64,000 nt of DNA from Flavobacteriales bacterium UBA952 (lineage in GTDB: Bacteria > Bacteroidota > Bacteroidia > Flavobacteriales_D > Crocinitomicaceae). Made by a program: the position numbers and the translations under genes. Below, one piece after another: positions 34,411-42,644 of this stretch. The first letter of the stretch is position 1, and each line of letters starts with the position of its first letter. The notes under the pieces were generated by a model. The model was given only the letters and a program-made list of their open reading frames with translations. It was not told the DNA's origin and made no database searches. The stretch is taken from the NCBI GenBank assembly GCA_002293185.1, contig DBCS01000009.1, forward strand, positions 62,001 through 126,000. The letters run 5' to 3'.

Positions 34411-34446
34411 TTTATTTAAATTTAAAAAGGTTTAATAATTAATTGT

Positions 34447-34968
34447 TTATGCTCGTTGTTCGAGCGTTTTAAGGATGCCAGCAATTTTGCCACCAGCACC
34501 TTGAAGACCAGACAATACATTTTTCGCTGGGCTTTGCAACAAGGCAATGAGTTCACCAATAAGCTCTTCTTTGCTTTTAAGTGATTCTAATGCGCTTAGT
34601 TGGTCATCACCAATAAAGATTGCTTCGTCGATATATGCACCCTTCAAAAGTGGTTTTGGAGATTTCTTGCGGAAATCTGCAATCAATTTTGCCGGCGCAT
34701 TTGCAACGTCAGAGATCATTACTGAAGTACTTCCTTTCAATACGTCGCGTAACGCACCAAAATCTTTACCTTCTACTTGATCCATTGCTTTTTCGAGTAA
34801 TGCGTTCTTTACGACGCGCATGGAGATGTTTGATTGAAAACATCTTCTACGCAAGGTGTTAACTGCCTCAACGGTCAAATCTGCAGTGTCTGTCAAATAC
34901 ACGATGCTATTAGCAGACAACTGTGCTGCTAATTCGCTAATGTACTGTGCTTTTTCTTCTCTTGTCAT
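34447..34968 (-). CDS. rplJ: 50S ribosomal protein L10
   Basis: A 173-residue protein beginning MTREEKAQYISELAAQL, with the L10 pattern TVEAVNTLRRRCFQSNISMRVVKNALLEKAM (a region near 29-59). A C-terminal helix ends GGKIAGILKTLEQRA and would bind L7/L12 dimers. It starts only 12 bases after rplA, so there is no room for a separate L10 leader of the enterobacterial type. Confidence 0.98.
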   Translation of the reverse strand: MTREEKAQYISELAAQLSANSIVYLTDTADLTVEAVNTLRRRCFQSNISMRVVKNALLEKAMDQVEGKDFGALRDVLKGSTSVMISDVANAPAKLIADFRKKSPKPLLKGAYIDEAIFIGDDQLSALESLKSKEELIGELIALLQSPAKNVLSGLQGAGGKIAGILKTLEQRA

Positions 34969-34980
34969 GTGTTCTAAGTA

Positions 34981-35676
34981 TTAAGCAGTAACAGACTTCG
35001 CGTCAATTTGTATTCCAGGACTCATCGTAGAGCTTAAGTAGATACTTTTAATGTAAGTACCTTTTGCAGCAGATGGCTTTAATTTAAGAAGCGTTTGAAT
35101 CAATTCGAAAGCATTATCGCGAATCTTTTCTCCTTCAAAACTTACCTTACCGATCCCAGCGTGGATAATGCCGTATTTATCAACTTTAAAGTCGATTTTA
35201 CCTGCTTTAACCTCTTCTACTGCTTTACCAATATCCATGGTTACAGTACCTGTTTTCGGATTTGGCATTAAGCCGCGTGGACCTAAGATACGACCAAGCG
35301 CACCTACTTTACCCATGACAGAAGGCATTGTGATGATGACATCAACTGCTGTCCAGCCAGCTTTGATTTTGGCGATGTAATCGTCAAGACCAACGAAGTC
35401 TGCACCTGCATCTAGCGCTTCTTTTTCTTTGTCAGGTGTACAAAGTACAAGTACTTTGACATCTTTACCAGTACCATGTGGTAAGGCAACGGTTCCACGT
35501 ACCATTTGATTCGCTTTACGCGGGTCTACACCCAGGCGAACACAAATATCTACAGAGGCATCGAATTTAGTGGTAGAAATTCCCTTCACCAAATCACATG
35601 CGTCTGTTAGAGTGAAAGCTTTTGACAAATCATGTTTTGCCAAAATCTCTTTTCTTTTTTTAGAAACTCTTTTCAT
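34981..35676 (-). CDS. rplA: 50S ribosomal protein L1
   Basis: A 231-residue protein from ATG 35676 (MKRVSKKRKEI); the in-frame TTG two codons earlier is less likely. It has the L1 signatures VALPHGTGKDVKVLVL and LGPRGLMPNPKTGTVT near residue 120-140. L1 forms the mobile stalk that helps E-site tRNA leave. In many bacteria it also represses its own rplK-rplA mRNA, and a candidate leader structure lies upstream of rplK (36148-36202). Confidence 0.98.
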   Translation of the reverse strand: MKRVSKKRKEILAKHDLSKAFTLTDACDLVKGISTTKFDASVDICVRLGVDPRKANQMVRGTVALPHGTGKDVKVLVLCTPDKEKEALDAGADFVGLDDYIAKIKAGWTAVDVIITMPSVMGKVGALGRILGPRGLMPNPKTGTVTMDIGKAVEEVKAGKIDFKVDKYGIIHAGIGKVSFEGEKIRDNAFELIQTLLKLKPSAAKGTYIKSIYLSSTMSPGIQIDAKSVTA

Positions 35677-35685
35677 AGTCAATGA

Positions 35686-36132
35686 TTATTTGGATTTTGG
35701 AGCTTCGCCACCTTTAACGGTAACCCCCATACTTCTTGCTGTTCCTGCAACCATACGCATAGCAGAGTCTACAGTGAAACAATTCAAATCAGGTAGTTTG
35801 TCTTCGGCAATTGCACGAACTTGATCCCAGGTTACGGAACCAACTTTGACACGATTTGGCTCAGACGAACCTTTCTTAATTTTTGAATGTTCAATGATTT
35901 GCACCGCTGCTGGCGGAGTTTTCAGAACGAAATCAAAAGATTTATCACCGTAAACGGTAATTACAACCGGCACCACCTTACCCATTTTGTCTTGTGTACG
36001 CGCGTTGAACTGCTTACAAAACTCCATGATGTTCACACCTTTGGCACCGAGAGCCGGACCAATTGGCGGAGATGGATTGGCTGCGCCTCCTTTGATCTGT
36101 AACTTGATCAATGCTGCTACTTCTTTAGCCAT
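35686..36132 (-). CDS. rplK: 50S ribosomal protein L11
   Basis: A 148-residue protein with the L11 N-terminal signature IKLQIKGGAANPSPPIGPAL and GVNIMEFCKQFNART, and the C-terminal rRNA-binding domain with AIAEDKLPDLNC and VAGTARSMGVTV. L11 supports the GTPase-associated centre. It is the first gene of the rplKAJL group and is preceded by an 83-base leader region after nusG that contains a structured element. Confidence 0.99.
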   Translation of the reverse strand: MAKEVAALIKLQIKGGAANPSPPIGPALGAKGVNIMEFCKQFNARTQDKMGKVVPVVITVYGDKSFDFVLKTPPAAVQIIEHSKIKKGSSEPNRVKVGSVTWDQVRAIAEDKLPDLNCFTVDSAMRMVAGTARSMGVTVKGGEAPKSK

Positions 36133-36147
36133 ATATATACAAATTAT

Positions 36148-36202
36148 GTAGTTAAACGTGGGCTTCTCGACGGGAAGCTTTAGTCATCAGGCCCACTCCT
36201 AC
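36148..36202 (-). ncRNA. Candidate L1-binding mRNA leader before rplK
   Basis: On the minus strand, GTAG...GTGG pairs with CCAC...CTAC as a long outer helix. An inner GCTTC/GAAGC helix stacks directly on its 3' side, leaving a large 5' bulge containing CCTGATGACTAAA. A two-helix stem with an asymmetric purine-rich loop is the general shape of L1 sites on rRNA and on rplK leaders. It lies 16 bases upstream of rplK. The assignment to L1 is inference. Confidence 0.5.
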
Positions 36203-36215
36203 GGTTAATACAACT

Positions 36216-36767
36216 TTACGACTCTTTCTCAACCTGCATATAGTTGAGCTCGAGTAAGTTTTTTCGGCCAAAAATTTTGACCATTACCTTTAGTTTCTTT
36301 TTGTCTTCGTTAATTTCGTCGACAACACCACTAAAGTTATTAAACGGACCATCGACAACTTTGACAGATTCTCCTACCACGAAAGGTATTTTGAGTTCTT
36401 CTTCAGTCATTGACAATTCATCTACTTTTCCTAATATGCGATTCACTTCAGCTATTCTCATTGGAACTGGATCACCACCTTTTACAGTACCAAGAAAACC
36501 AATAACGTTCGGAATTCCTTTGATAACGTGAGCGACTTCACCAACCAATGCTGCTTCGATGAGCACATACCCCGGTAAAAAAGCTTTTTCTTTGTTGACT
36601 TTTTTACCATTTTGGATTTTAAATACCTTTTCTGTTGGAATGAGCACCTGATTGACATAATCAGAAAGCTTCATGCGCGCAATTTCAAGTTCAAGGTATT
36701 CCTTGACCTTTTTCTCCTTACCGCTTACGGCACGGACGACATACCATTTCTTTGCTATTTCTGCCAT
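36216..36767 (-). CDS. nusG: Transcription termination/antitermination factor NusG
   Basis: A 183-residue protein from ATG 36767, where the conserved MAEIAKKWYVVRAVSGKE begins; an earlier in-frame codon at 36812 falls inside secE and adds nothing conserved. The NGN domain (about 5-115) ends with IPNVIGFLGTVKGGDP, and the KOW domain (about 128-180) has GESVKVVDGPFNNFSGVV. NusG binds RNA polymerase and couples it to Rho or the ribosome. It follows secE by 13 bases. Confidence 0.98.
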   Translation of the reverse strand: MAEIAKKWYVVRAVSGKEKKVKEYLELEIARMKLSDYVNQVLIPTEKVFKIQNGKKVNKEKAFLPGYVLIEAALVGEVAHVIKGIPNVIGFLGTVKGGDPVPMRIAEVNRILGKVDELSMTEEELKIPFVVGESVKVVDGPFNNFSGVVDEINEDKKKLKVMVKIFGRKNLLELNYMQVEKES

Positions 36768-36780
36768 TCTTGTTAGGTGT

Positions 36781-37002
36781 TTAGAAAGATCCGTAGATAA
36801 AGCCAAGCACACCTTTCCACAGCGAATTTTCTTCTCCGGTAATACCGAAGATGTAGTCCATGGCGAAGATAACTAGGGAGATAAGCAAAGATGCTACTAC
36901 TACAAGGATAGTGTTATTTTGTAACTCCTTCCATGTAGGCCAAGTTACTTGATGAACCATCTCATTGTAGATGTCGATGATGTATGATCTTAATTTTAAC
37001 AC
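36781..37002 (-). CDS. secE: Preprotein translocase subunit SecE
   Basis: A small 73-residue protein. The conserved amphipathic segment NEMVHQVTWPTWKELQNNT (about residues 12-30) precedes one membrane helix (about 31-50). The start is taken as GTG at 37002, giving (M)LKLRSYIIDIYNEM. Any earlier start would read through the tRNA-Trp gene. SecE is the clamp of the SecYEG channel. It is placed between tRNA-Trp and nusG, the usual arrangement. Confidence 0.93.
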   Translation of the reverse strand: MLKLRSYIIDIYNEMVHQVTWPTWKELQNNTILVVVASLLISLVIFAMDYIFGITGEENSLWKGVLGFIYGSF

Positions 37003-37022
37003 GAACAGTTGTTTTAATTGTG

Positions 37023-37095
37023 CACGGGCGGTAGGGTTCGAACCCACGACCAATGGTTTTGGAGACCACTACTCTACCAGCTGAGCTACACCCGT
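37023..37095 (-). tRNA. tRNA-Trp (CCA)
   Basis: A 73-base cloverleaf on the minus strand. The acceptor stem is ACGGGTG/CGCCCGT with discriminator G. The D-arm is TAGCTCAGCTGGTAGAG, the anticodon loop CTCCAAA has anticodon CCA, and the T-arm is GTGGGTTCGAACCCTAC. The 3' CCA is not encoded. It sits 21 bases upstream of secE. Confidence 0.97.
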
Positions 37096-37097
37096 TT

Positions 37098-37123
37098 AAA
37101 AAGGGGAGCTGTTAACTCCCCTT
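37098..37123 (-). terminator. Terminator/attenuator after tuf
   Basis: AAGGGGAG and CTCCCCTT form an eight-pair perfect stem around a seven-base loop, followed on the minus strand by five T. It lies between the tuf stop (37145) and tRNA-Trp. Genes downstream are co-directional, so read-through or processing is likely. Confidence 0.8.
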
Positions 37124-37144
37124 ACTTTTTCTTTAAGTAGAATC

Positions 37145-38332
37145 TTAAGCTACGATTTCTGTAACCTGACCTGCACCTACTGTACGGCCACCTTCGCGAA
37201 TTGCGAAACGTAAACCTTTGTCCATCGCAACTGGTACGATCAACTTCACATTGATAGATACGTTGTCACCTGGCATAACCATCTCGCGACCATCTGTTAA
37301 GAAGATCTCGCCGGTTACGTCAGTTGTACGGAAATAGAACTGAGGACGGTATTTGTTATGGAAAGGAGTGTGACGGCCACCTTCTTCTTTCTTCAATACG
37401 TAGATCTCAGCTTTGAATTCGATGTGCGGTGTAGTAGAACCTGGCTTACAGATAACCATACCACGCTTGATTTGTGCTTTTTCAATACCGCGAAGCAACA
37501 AACCAACGTTGTCACCGGCTTCACCGCGGTCTAGGATCTTGCGGAACATCTCAACACCTGTTACAGTAGAAGTCAATTTAACTTCACCCATACCTAGGAT
37601 GTCAACACCTTCTCCAGAATTGATAACACCTGTTTCAATACGACCTGTTGCTACTGTACCACGACCTGTGATCGTAAATACGTCTTCAACTGGCATCAAG
37701 AAAGGTTTGTCGATGTCACGTGGAGGAAGCTCGATGTAGGTATCAACTGCATCCATTAATTCTTCGATCTTAGCAACCCACTGTGGTTCAGCGTTCAATG
37801 CACCAAGTGCAGAACCTTGAATTACTGGTGCGTTGTCACCGTCATACTTGTAGAAAGAAAGTAATTCGCGTACTTCCATTTCAACTAATTCTAATAATTC
37901 AGCATCGTCTACCATGTCCACTTTGTTCATGAAGACAACCATGCGAGGAACACCTACCTGGCGACCAAGAAGGATGTGCTCACGTGTTTGTGGCATTGGT
38001 CCGTCTGTGGCAGCTACAACAAGGATAGCGCCATCCATCTGAGCAGCACCTGTTACCATGTTCTTTACGTAGTCGGCGTGACCTGGACAGTCAACGTGAG
38101 CGTAGTGACGGATAGCAGTTTCGTACTCGATGTGAGATGTGTTAATTGTGATACCACGCTCTTTCTCTTCTGGAGCATTGTCGATTGAAGAGAAGTCGCG
38201 AACCTGAGCTAATCCTTTGCTCGAAAGAACACTAGAGATAGCAGCAGTCAACGTAGTTTTACCGTGGTCAACGTGTCCGATGGTACCGATGTTGACGTGT
38301 GGTTTGGAACGGTCAAAATTTTCCTTAGCCAT
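37145..38332 (-). CDS. tuf: Elongation factor Tu
   Basis: A 395-residue GTPase with G1 GHVDHGKTTL (about 19-28), G3 DCPGHADY (about 81-88) and G4 NKVDMVDD (about 136-143). The beta-barrel domains end GRTVGAGQVTEIVA. EF-Tu delivers aminoacyl-tRNA to the ribosome. It follows four tRNA genes in the same direction, with promoter upstream of the first tRNA, so the mRNA is likely released by tRNA processing. Confidence 0.99.
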   Translation of the reverse strand: MAKENFDRSKPHVNIGTIGHVDHGKTTLTAAISSVLSSKGLAQVRDFSSIDNAPEEKERGITINTSHIEYETAIRHYAHVDCPGHADYVKNMVTGAAQMDGAILVVAATDGPMPQTREHILLGRQVGVPRMVVFMNKVDMVDDAELLELVEMEVRELLSFYKYDGDNAPVIQGSALGALNAEPQWVAKIEELMDAVDTYIELPPRDIDKPFLMPVEDVFTITGRGTVATGRIETGVINSGEGVDILGMGEVKLTSTVTGVEMFRKILDRGEAGDNVGLLLRGIEKAQIKRGMVICKPGSTTPHIEFKAEIYVLKKEEGGRHTPFHNKYRPQFYFRTTDVTGEIFLTDGREMVMPGDNVSINVKLIVPVAMDKGLRFAIREGGRTVGAGQVTEIVA

Positions 38333-38423
38333 TTTTGTATTTGTTACTTAGTTAATAATATACTTATTTATCATAAAGGTCCGAAGCACAAAGTGCAACG
38401 AACTTAAATGCAATTTTACATTG

Positions 38424-38495
38424 AGCCAATGACGAGATTTGAACTCGTGACCTCTTCCTTACCAAGGAAGCGCTCTACCCCTGAGCTACACCGGC
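38424..38495 (-). tRNA. tRNA-Thr (GGT)
   Basis: A 72-base cloverleaf. Acceptor GCCGGTG pairs with CATTGGC (two G-T pairs), discriminator T. The anticodon loop TTGGTAA carries GGT, with stem CTTCC/GGAAG. The T-loop is GTTCAAATC. It is the last tRNA before tuf. Confidence 0.96.
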
Positions 38496-38512
38496 GCTCA
38501 AACAAAAAGGTG

Positions 38513-38585
38513 AGCGGGAGACGAGATTCGAACTCGCGACGTTCAGCTTGGAAGGCTGACGCTCTACCAACTGAGCTACTCCCGC
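38513..38585 (-). tRNA. tRNA-Gly (TCC)
   Basis: A 73-base cloverleaf. Acceptor GCGGGAG/CTCCCGC, discriminator T. Anticodon loop CTTCCAA with anticodon TCC and T-arm CGAGTTCGAATCTCG. Confidence 0.97.
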
Positions 38586-38608
38586 TTATTTTTTTTTGTT
38601 AGTGTTTG

Positions 38609-38691
38609 TGGGGAGAGCAGGATTCGAACCTGCGAAGGTGTACACCAGCAGATTTACAGTCTGCCCTCGTTGGCCGCTTGAGTATCTCCCC
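38609..38691 (-). tRNA. tRNA-Tyr (GTA)
   Basis: An 83-base class II tRNA with a long variable arm. Acceptor GGGGAGA/TCTCCCC, discriminator A. Anticodon loop CTGTAAA with anticodon GTA and T-arm GCAGGTTCGAATCCTGC. Confidence 0.97.
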
Positions 38692-38698
38692 AACACAG

Positions 38699-38772
38699 AG
38701 CCGATGGAGGGATTCGAACCCCCGACCAGCTGATTACAAATCAGCTGCTCTGGCCAACTGAGCTACATCGGC
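38699..38772 (-). tRNA. tRNA-Thr (TGT)
   Basis: A 74-base cloverleaf. Acceptor GCCGATG/CATCGGC, discriminator T. Anticodon loop TTTGTAA with anticodon TGT and T-arm GGGGGTTCGAATCCCTC. It is the first gene of the tRNA-tuf transcript. Confidence 0.97.
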
Positions 38773-38843
38773 TTGTATTTTTTTTAATGTTGGTAATCTA
38801 AATATTGTAAAGAACGTTACCCCTCACTTGCGTTTTGGGATTG

Positions 38844-38873
38844 CAAATGTACAAAAGTTTTTTTTATCTCAAA
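38844..38873 (-). promoter_or_regulatory. Promoter of the tRNA-tuf operon
   Basis: On the minus strand TTTG (38873-38870), 18 bases, then TACATTTG (38851-38844), a full match to both Bacteroidota promoter elements. It lies 71 bases before the mature tRNA-Thr. Confidence 0.8.
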
Positions 38874-38947
38874 GCGTTTTAAAAAAAAATTACTAAACTA
38901 TACGCTGCCCTCTAGCTCATTTGCAGGCCTCAGTTACGGGAAATCCT

Positions 38948-38955
38948 TACATTTG
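38948..38955 (+). promoter_or_regulatory. -7 box of the family 4 glycosyltransferase gene
   Basis: TACATTTG matches TAnnTTTG and ends five bases before the ATG at 38961. TTTG at 38920-38923 is 24 bases upstream, slightly long for a -33 element. A leaderless or nearly leaderless mRNA is predicted. Confidence 0.55.
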
Positions 38956-38960
38956 TTTCA

Positions 38961-40085
38961 ATGCGTCAAAAAAGAGTTTATATGACCGTCTCAAGCGACC
39001 TCGCAACAGACAATCGGGTGCACCGCAATTGCACTGTTTTAGAAGAGCTCGGTTATCAGGTTTTTTTAATTGGGAGAGAAAAAAAGAACAGTCCAAGGAT
39101 GCCGAAGCGCTCCTATTCGTTTAAAAGACTGAAATTGCTTCATGAAAAAGGTGCGTTCTTTTATGCGGCACTGAATATTCGCTTAGTCGTATTCCTACTT
39201 TTCAAAAAAGTTGACTTTGTCTTTGCCAACGATCTCGACACACTTCCTGCGGCCTATTTGATAAGTCAGCTCAAACGCAAACCAATCCTCTACGACAGTC
39301 ATGAACTTTTTACTGATGTTCCCGAACTCGTTTTTAGACCAAAAATTCAAAAATTCTGGGTGTCCATTGAAAAAATGTTGGTGCCACGACTTTCAGAAAT
39401 GATCACAGTAAACCGATCGATCGCAGACATTTTTAAAGATCGCTACAAACTTCCGGTTAGTGTGGTAAGGAATGTTCCGCAAAGAATTCAAAATTTGACC
39501 GCGATGGACAAAAAAGAACTCGGCCTTGATCAAAATGAATTCATGCTCATTATTCAAGGCAGTGGTTTAAATGTTCAGCGAGGAATCGAAGAAGCTGTTT
39601 TAGCTATGGAATGGCTTGCTGATGCCGTACTTTTTCTAGTTGGAGACGGTGACGTGCTTCCAGCACTAAAAAAATTAGTGCAAGAAAAACACTTACAGCA
39701 AAAGGTTCGCTTTATTGGTCGGCTGCCCTACGCTGAGTTAATGCGCTATACGGCGGCTGCCGATTTAGGCTTAGCATTAGATAAACCCCTTAGCTTGAAT
39801 TACCAACTTGCTTTACCCAATAAAATATTTGATTACATTCAGGCCAATACCCCTATTCTTTCCAGTGCGTTAATTGAAATTACACAGTTACTAAATACCT
39901 ACGATTGTGGAAAAGTCATTGACGAAGTAACGCCAACACAAATTGCCAATGCGGTTCATTCATTAATGGCTGATAAAGAACGCATGACGCAACTTAAAGA
40001 AAATTGCAAAATAGCTGCCGAAATCGAACATTGGGATACCGATAAGCAAGTATTATCGGAGGTAGTACTGAGGGTCTTTGTTTAA
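38961..40085 (+). CDS. Glycosyltransferase, GT4-like (GT-B fold)
   Basis: A 374-residue protein beginning MRQKRVYMTVSSDLATDNR. The N-terminal half ends with ILYDSHELFTDVPELVF, a typical acceptor-side motif. The C-terminal half has LIIQGSGLNVQRGIEEAVLAM and VRFIGRLPYAELMRYTAAADLGLALD, the nucleotide-sugar-binding pattern of the GT1/GT4 group. It probably builds a cell-surface polysaccharide or glycolipid in the cytoplasm. The sugar is unknown. It converges with the next gene, and the two 3' ends overlap by 33 bases. Confidence 0.85.
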   Translation: MRQKRVYMTVSSDLATDNRVHRNCTVLEELGYQVFLIGREKKNSPRMPKRSYSFKRLKLLHEKGAFFYAALNIRLVVFLLFKKVDFVFANDLDTLPAAYLISQLKRKPILYDSHELFTDVPELVFRPKIQKFWVSIEKMLVPRLSEMITVNRSIADIFKDRYKLPVSVVRNVPQRIQNLTAMDKKELGLDQNEFMLIIQGSGLNVQRGIEEAVLAMEWLADAVLFLVGDGDVLPALKKLVQEKHLQQKVRFIGRLPYAELMRYTAAADLGLALDKPLSLNYQLALPNKIFDYIQANTPILSSALIEITQLLNTYDCGKVIDEVTPTQIANAVHSLMADKERMTQLKENCKIAAEIEHWDTDKQVLSEVVLRVFV

Positions 40086-40976
40086 CTGATAGAGTCTGCC
40101 AAGACGATACAAATCAAAAAGAAAAAGCGGCGCTAAACCTGTTTGAAGTACGCGTAAAAAGAGCGGTTTTTGAATAGCTAGAACCCGCAACGCAAATTTG
40201 CCTGGCCAGAAACTTTTCATCGACATAAAATAGTGGAGAAGTTTGTTTTTTTCTAGTAGTTGTATATCCTCCTTGTAGTAAGTGAATATCCATAAAAGAT
40301 TTGCCATTGCATTGTCTGTCTTTTTTAGAAAGTCTGAATTCGTATCTAATTTGAAATTCCACACCGGGTTATCGATGTGTTCTATTTGAATTCCTTTAGC
40401 CATCAGTTGCAAGCCAAATAAAGTGTCTTCATGGCCATAGCCAAGTAGTTTTTCTTCGAATGGTAGCTTCTCAAAAACACTTCTTTGAATCAAAAAATTA
40501 TTGGTTTTGAATCCAGCGTCTTGCAACTTAATACGTTGCTCAAAACTGAGACTTTCTCTTGAGGTAGAATACTTCCAACGAAGTCTGTACTGCAAATCAG
40601 GAGTAGTGTCTTGATAAACACTTGCGCCTACTAAAATGGCAATATTATGATGCTGCAATAAATAATCAATATATTCTTTAAGAAAAGAAGGGTTCAATAC
40701 CGTGCTGTCTCCATCTATAAAAAGCAAGTACTCGGCATTTGAATACTTCAGAAAAGCGTTCCTGATTTTGGAACGGCCTATATTCGTTTCTAATTGAATA
40801 AAATGAACGTTTGGATGATCATAATGATTGCCTTGACGAAACGCGACATCTGATGCATCATCGATGAGAATGATATCAATTTGAGCTGTTTTTATTTTTG
40901 AAATTTGAGCACACAACTCTTCCACCAATGCACGCACATCGGTATTGTAAATCGGGATACATACGCTGAGCGTCAA
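40053..40976 (-). CDS. Family 2 glycosyltransferase (GT-A fold)
   Basis: A 307-residue protein beginning MTLSVCIPIYNTDVRALVEEL. The nucleotide-binding IDIILIDDASD is near 33-43, and the metal-binding LLFIDGDSTV near 90-99 contains the DxD motif. GYGHEDTLFGLQLMAKG near 188-204 is the ED motif of GT2 enzymes. It is a predicted inverting transferase for surface glycans, substrate unknown. It lies downstream of the DUF3467 gene by 11 bases. Confidence 0.88.
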   Translation of the reverse strand: MTLSVCIPIYNTDVRALVEELCAQISKIKTAQIDIILIDDASDVAFRQGNHYDHPNVHFIQLETNIGRSKIRNAFLKYSNAEYLLFIDGDSTVLNPSFLKEYIDYLLQHHNIAILVGASVYQDTTPDLQYRLRWKYSTSRESLSFEQRIKLQDAGFKTNNFLIQRSVFEKLPFEEKLLGYGHEDTLFGLQLMAKGIQIEHIDNPVWNFKLDTNSDFLKKTDNAMANLLWIFTYYKEDIQLLEKNKLLHYFMSMKSFWPGKFALRVLAIQKPLFLRVLQTGLAPLFLFDLYRLGRLYQLNKDPQYYLR

Positions 40977-40987
40977 GTATCGAAAAT

Positions 40988-41293
40988 TTATGCCATGGTA
41001 CTTGGCGTTCCGAAATTCATTGGAGGAAACCCAGCTTGAGGCTCGTCAATTACGCCAAAATTTTGCTCGTATTTTTCGATATTCTCAGCCAATGCATGCA
41101 AAAATCTTTTGGCGTTTTGCGGGGTCATCAGTACTCTTGACCGGACTTTACCTTTGGGCATGCCTGGCATAAGTTGTACGAAGTCGCAAACTACCTCAGC
41201 TGGCGAATGGGTAATAATTGCCAAATTAGAGTATACACCAAGGGCGATGTCTTCTGACAATTCGATATTCATGTGGTTTTCTGTGTTTTCCAT
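40988..41293 (-). CDS. DUF3467 family protein
   Basis: A small 101-residue cytoplasmic protein with the DUF3467 pattern LSEDIALGVYSNLAIITHSPAEVVCDFV (a region, residues 12-39) and RVLMTPQNAKRFLHALAENI near 53-72. The function of this family is not known to me; it is common in Bacteroidota. It starts one base after the saccharopine dehydrogenase-like stop and runs into the GT2 gene, so the three form an operon. Confidence 0.85.
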   Translation of the reverse strand: MENTENHMNIELSEDIALGVYSNLAIITHSPAEVVCDFVQLMPGMPKGKVRSRVLMTPQNAKRFLHALAENIEKYEQNFGVIDEPQAGFPPMNFGTPSTMA

Positions 41294-42628
41294 TTATAGT
41301 ACTTTTTCTGATTCATTAAAGATAATTCCAAATTGTTCGAGTTCAGACAAGATGGGGGCATATAATTCTTTATTTACTGGCAAGGTAACGCCTCGTTCAA
41401 CGATTTGTTGATTTAAAATGAGTTTTGTGGCTATTGCTACAGGAAGCCCTACAGTGTTGGACATCGCTGTATAGCGCTCATCTTGACCCTCTACCACAAG
41501 AGCGCTATTCACGGCATAACGCGTGTCATTTTTAGTGTATATAATTTCGTGGTACATCACAATCATATCTTTGTCACCGGGAGCTAAACGCCATTTTTCT
41601 ACTAATATTTTTTGTAAAAGCGTTGCCGGACTTGCTTTCTCAACTCCAATAACATCCTTATCGCTAAATAAACCTAAAAAGTCGAATAGGTCAAAAAGAT
41701 CTTTGCGCTGCCCCATTACTTTTAAAAATTTGTCTTCGACACTAACTCCGGTTTCAAAAGGTAAAAACGCATTTAAAAACTGACGCGGGGTAAGTTGTGC
41801 CGAACCTTTCATTGTATAGGCGTCGTCGGTCATGCCGAGCTGAACAAAAACATCCCAAGCTTGGCAATAAGGTGGCCTGCGCAGCGTACCTCGAAAAATA
41901 GTTGGGACCTCTTGAATATGATAAGTTTCTAAGTAATTGAGTGAATCGCGATTGACGTACCCTTCAAATTCGCCATAACCTTCGATCTGAATATGATCGA
42001 GCCGCTGAAATAAGCGGTGATACGGCAAATATTTGAGCTCATTCATTTCTCGGTAACACGCAGCCGAACCTTGACCTGCAAGCACGACATTTTTTGGATT
42101 CCAAGTAAATTTATAATGCCAAGGGTTGTTGTCAGAGCTCGGTGCAATAAGGCCTCCGCAGTAAGATTTAAAGGATTCGAGCACACCGCCTTCTTCTTTG
42201 ATTTGATCGATTAAACGCATGGCGCTCATGTGGTCTATACCAGGATCTACTCCTATTTCATTTAATATAACTATACCTGCTGCCTTGGCTTGGTCGTGCA
42301 AGGCGCGCATTTCTGCAGAGATGTAGGATGGTGTAACGAGGTGTTTTTGTAGGGCAATGCAATCTTTGGCAACATCTACATGATGTGCAGCAGGCAACAT
42401 GGAGATGACTAAGTCTGCTTGGGCAATGTAGGGCAACCGCTGTTGAGAATCAAGGGCATTGAATGCATGTGCTGTTGCATTTGGATGGCCACCAAGTTTG
42501 GCTAGAATGAGCTCGAGGTCTTGATCGACGACAACCAAATGCCAAGATTCAGCGTAGCTGTGATCTAGCAGGTATTTGATAAGTGTTGAGGCAGATAAAC
42601 CTGCACCAAATAATAAGATTCTTTTCAT
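41294..42628 (-). CDS. Saccharopine dehydrogenase-like oxidoreductase
   Basis: A 444-residue protein from ATG 42628. The Rossmann start MKRILLFGAGLSASTL and the 16-base gap from a -7 box fix this start; an in-frame extension to 42718 would reach into the next gene. Family motifs are ISMLPAAHHVDVAKDCI near 80-96, ILNEIGVDPGIDHMSAMR near 121-138 and a long C-terminal substrate domain. The DPGIDHMSAM element is typical of the glutamate-forming (LYS9-type) saccharopine dehydrogenases of lysine catabolism. The exact reaction is inferred from the family. Confidence 0.87.
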   Translation of the reverse strand: MKRILLFGAGLSASTLIKYLLDHSYAESWHLVVVDQDLELILAKLGGHPNATAHAFNALDSQQRLPYIAQADLVISMLPAAHHVDVAKDCIALQKHLVTPSYISAEMRALHDQAKAAGIVILNEIGVDPGIDHMSAMRLIDQIKEEGGVLESFKSYCGGLIAPSSDNNPWHYKFTWNPKNVVLAGQGSAACYREMNELKYLPYHRLFQRLDHIQIEGYGEFEGYVNRDSLNYLETYHIQEVPTIFRGTLRRPPYCQAWDVFVQLGMTDDAYTMKGSAQLTPRQFLNAFLPFETGVSVEDKFLKVMGQRKDLFDLFDFLGLFSDKDVIGVEKASPATLLQKILVEKWRLAPGDKDMIVMYHEIIYTKNDTRYAVNSALVVEGQDERYTAMSNTVGLPVAIATKLILNQQIVERGVTLPVNKELYAPILSELEQFGIIFNESEKVL

Positions 42629-42644
42629 GCTGGATTGAGTGTGG

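Noticed and set aside
37003..37053. Longer secE start
   Set aside because: The added residues (VVGSNPTARA) are a translation of the tRNA-Trp gene.
38408..38602. Plus-strand frame of about 64 codons with MTRFELVTSSLPRKRST
   Set aside because: It is the reverse complement of tRNA-Thr and tRNA-Gly genes. Such frames are a common false annotation.
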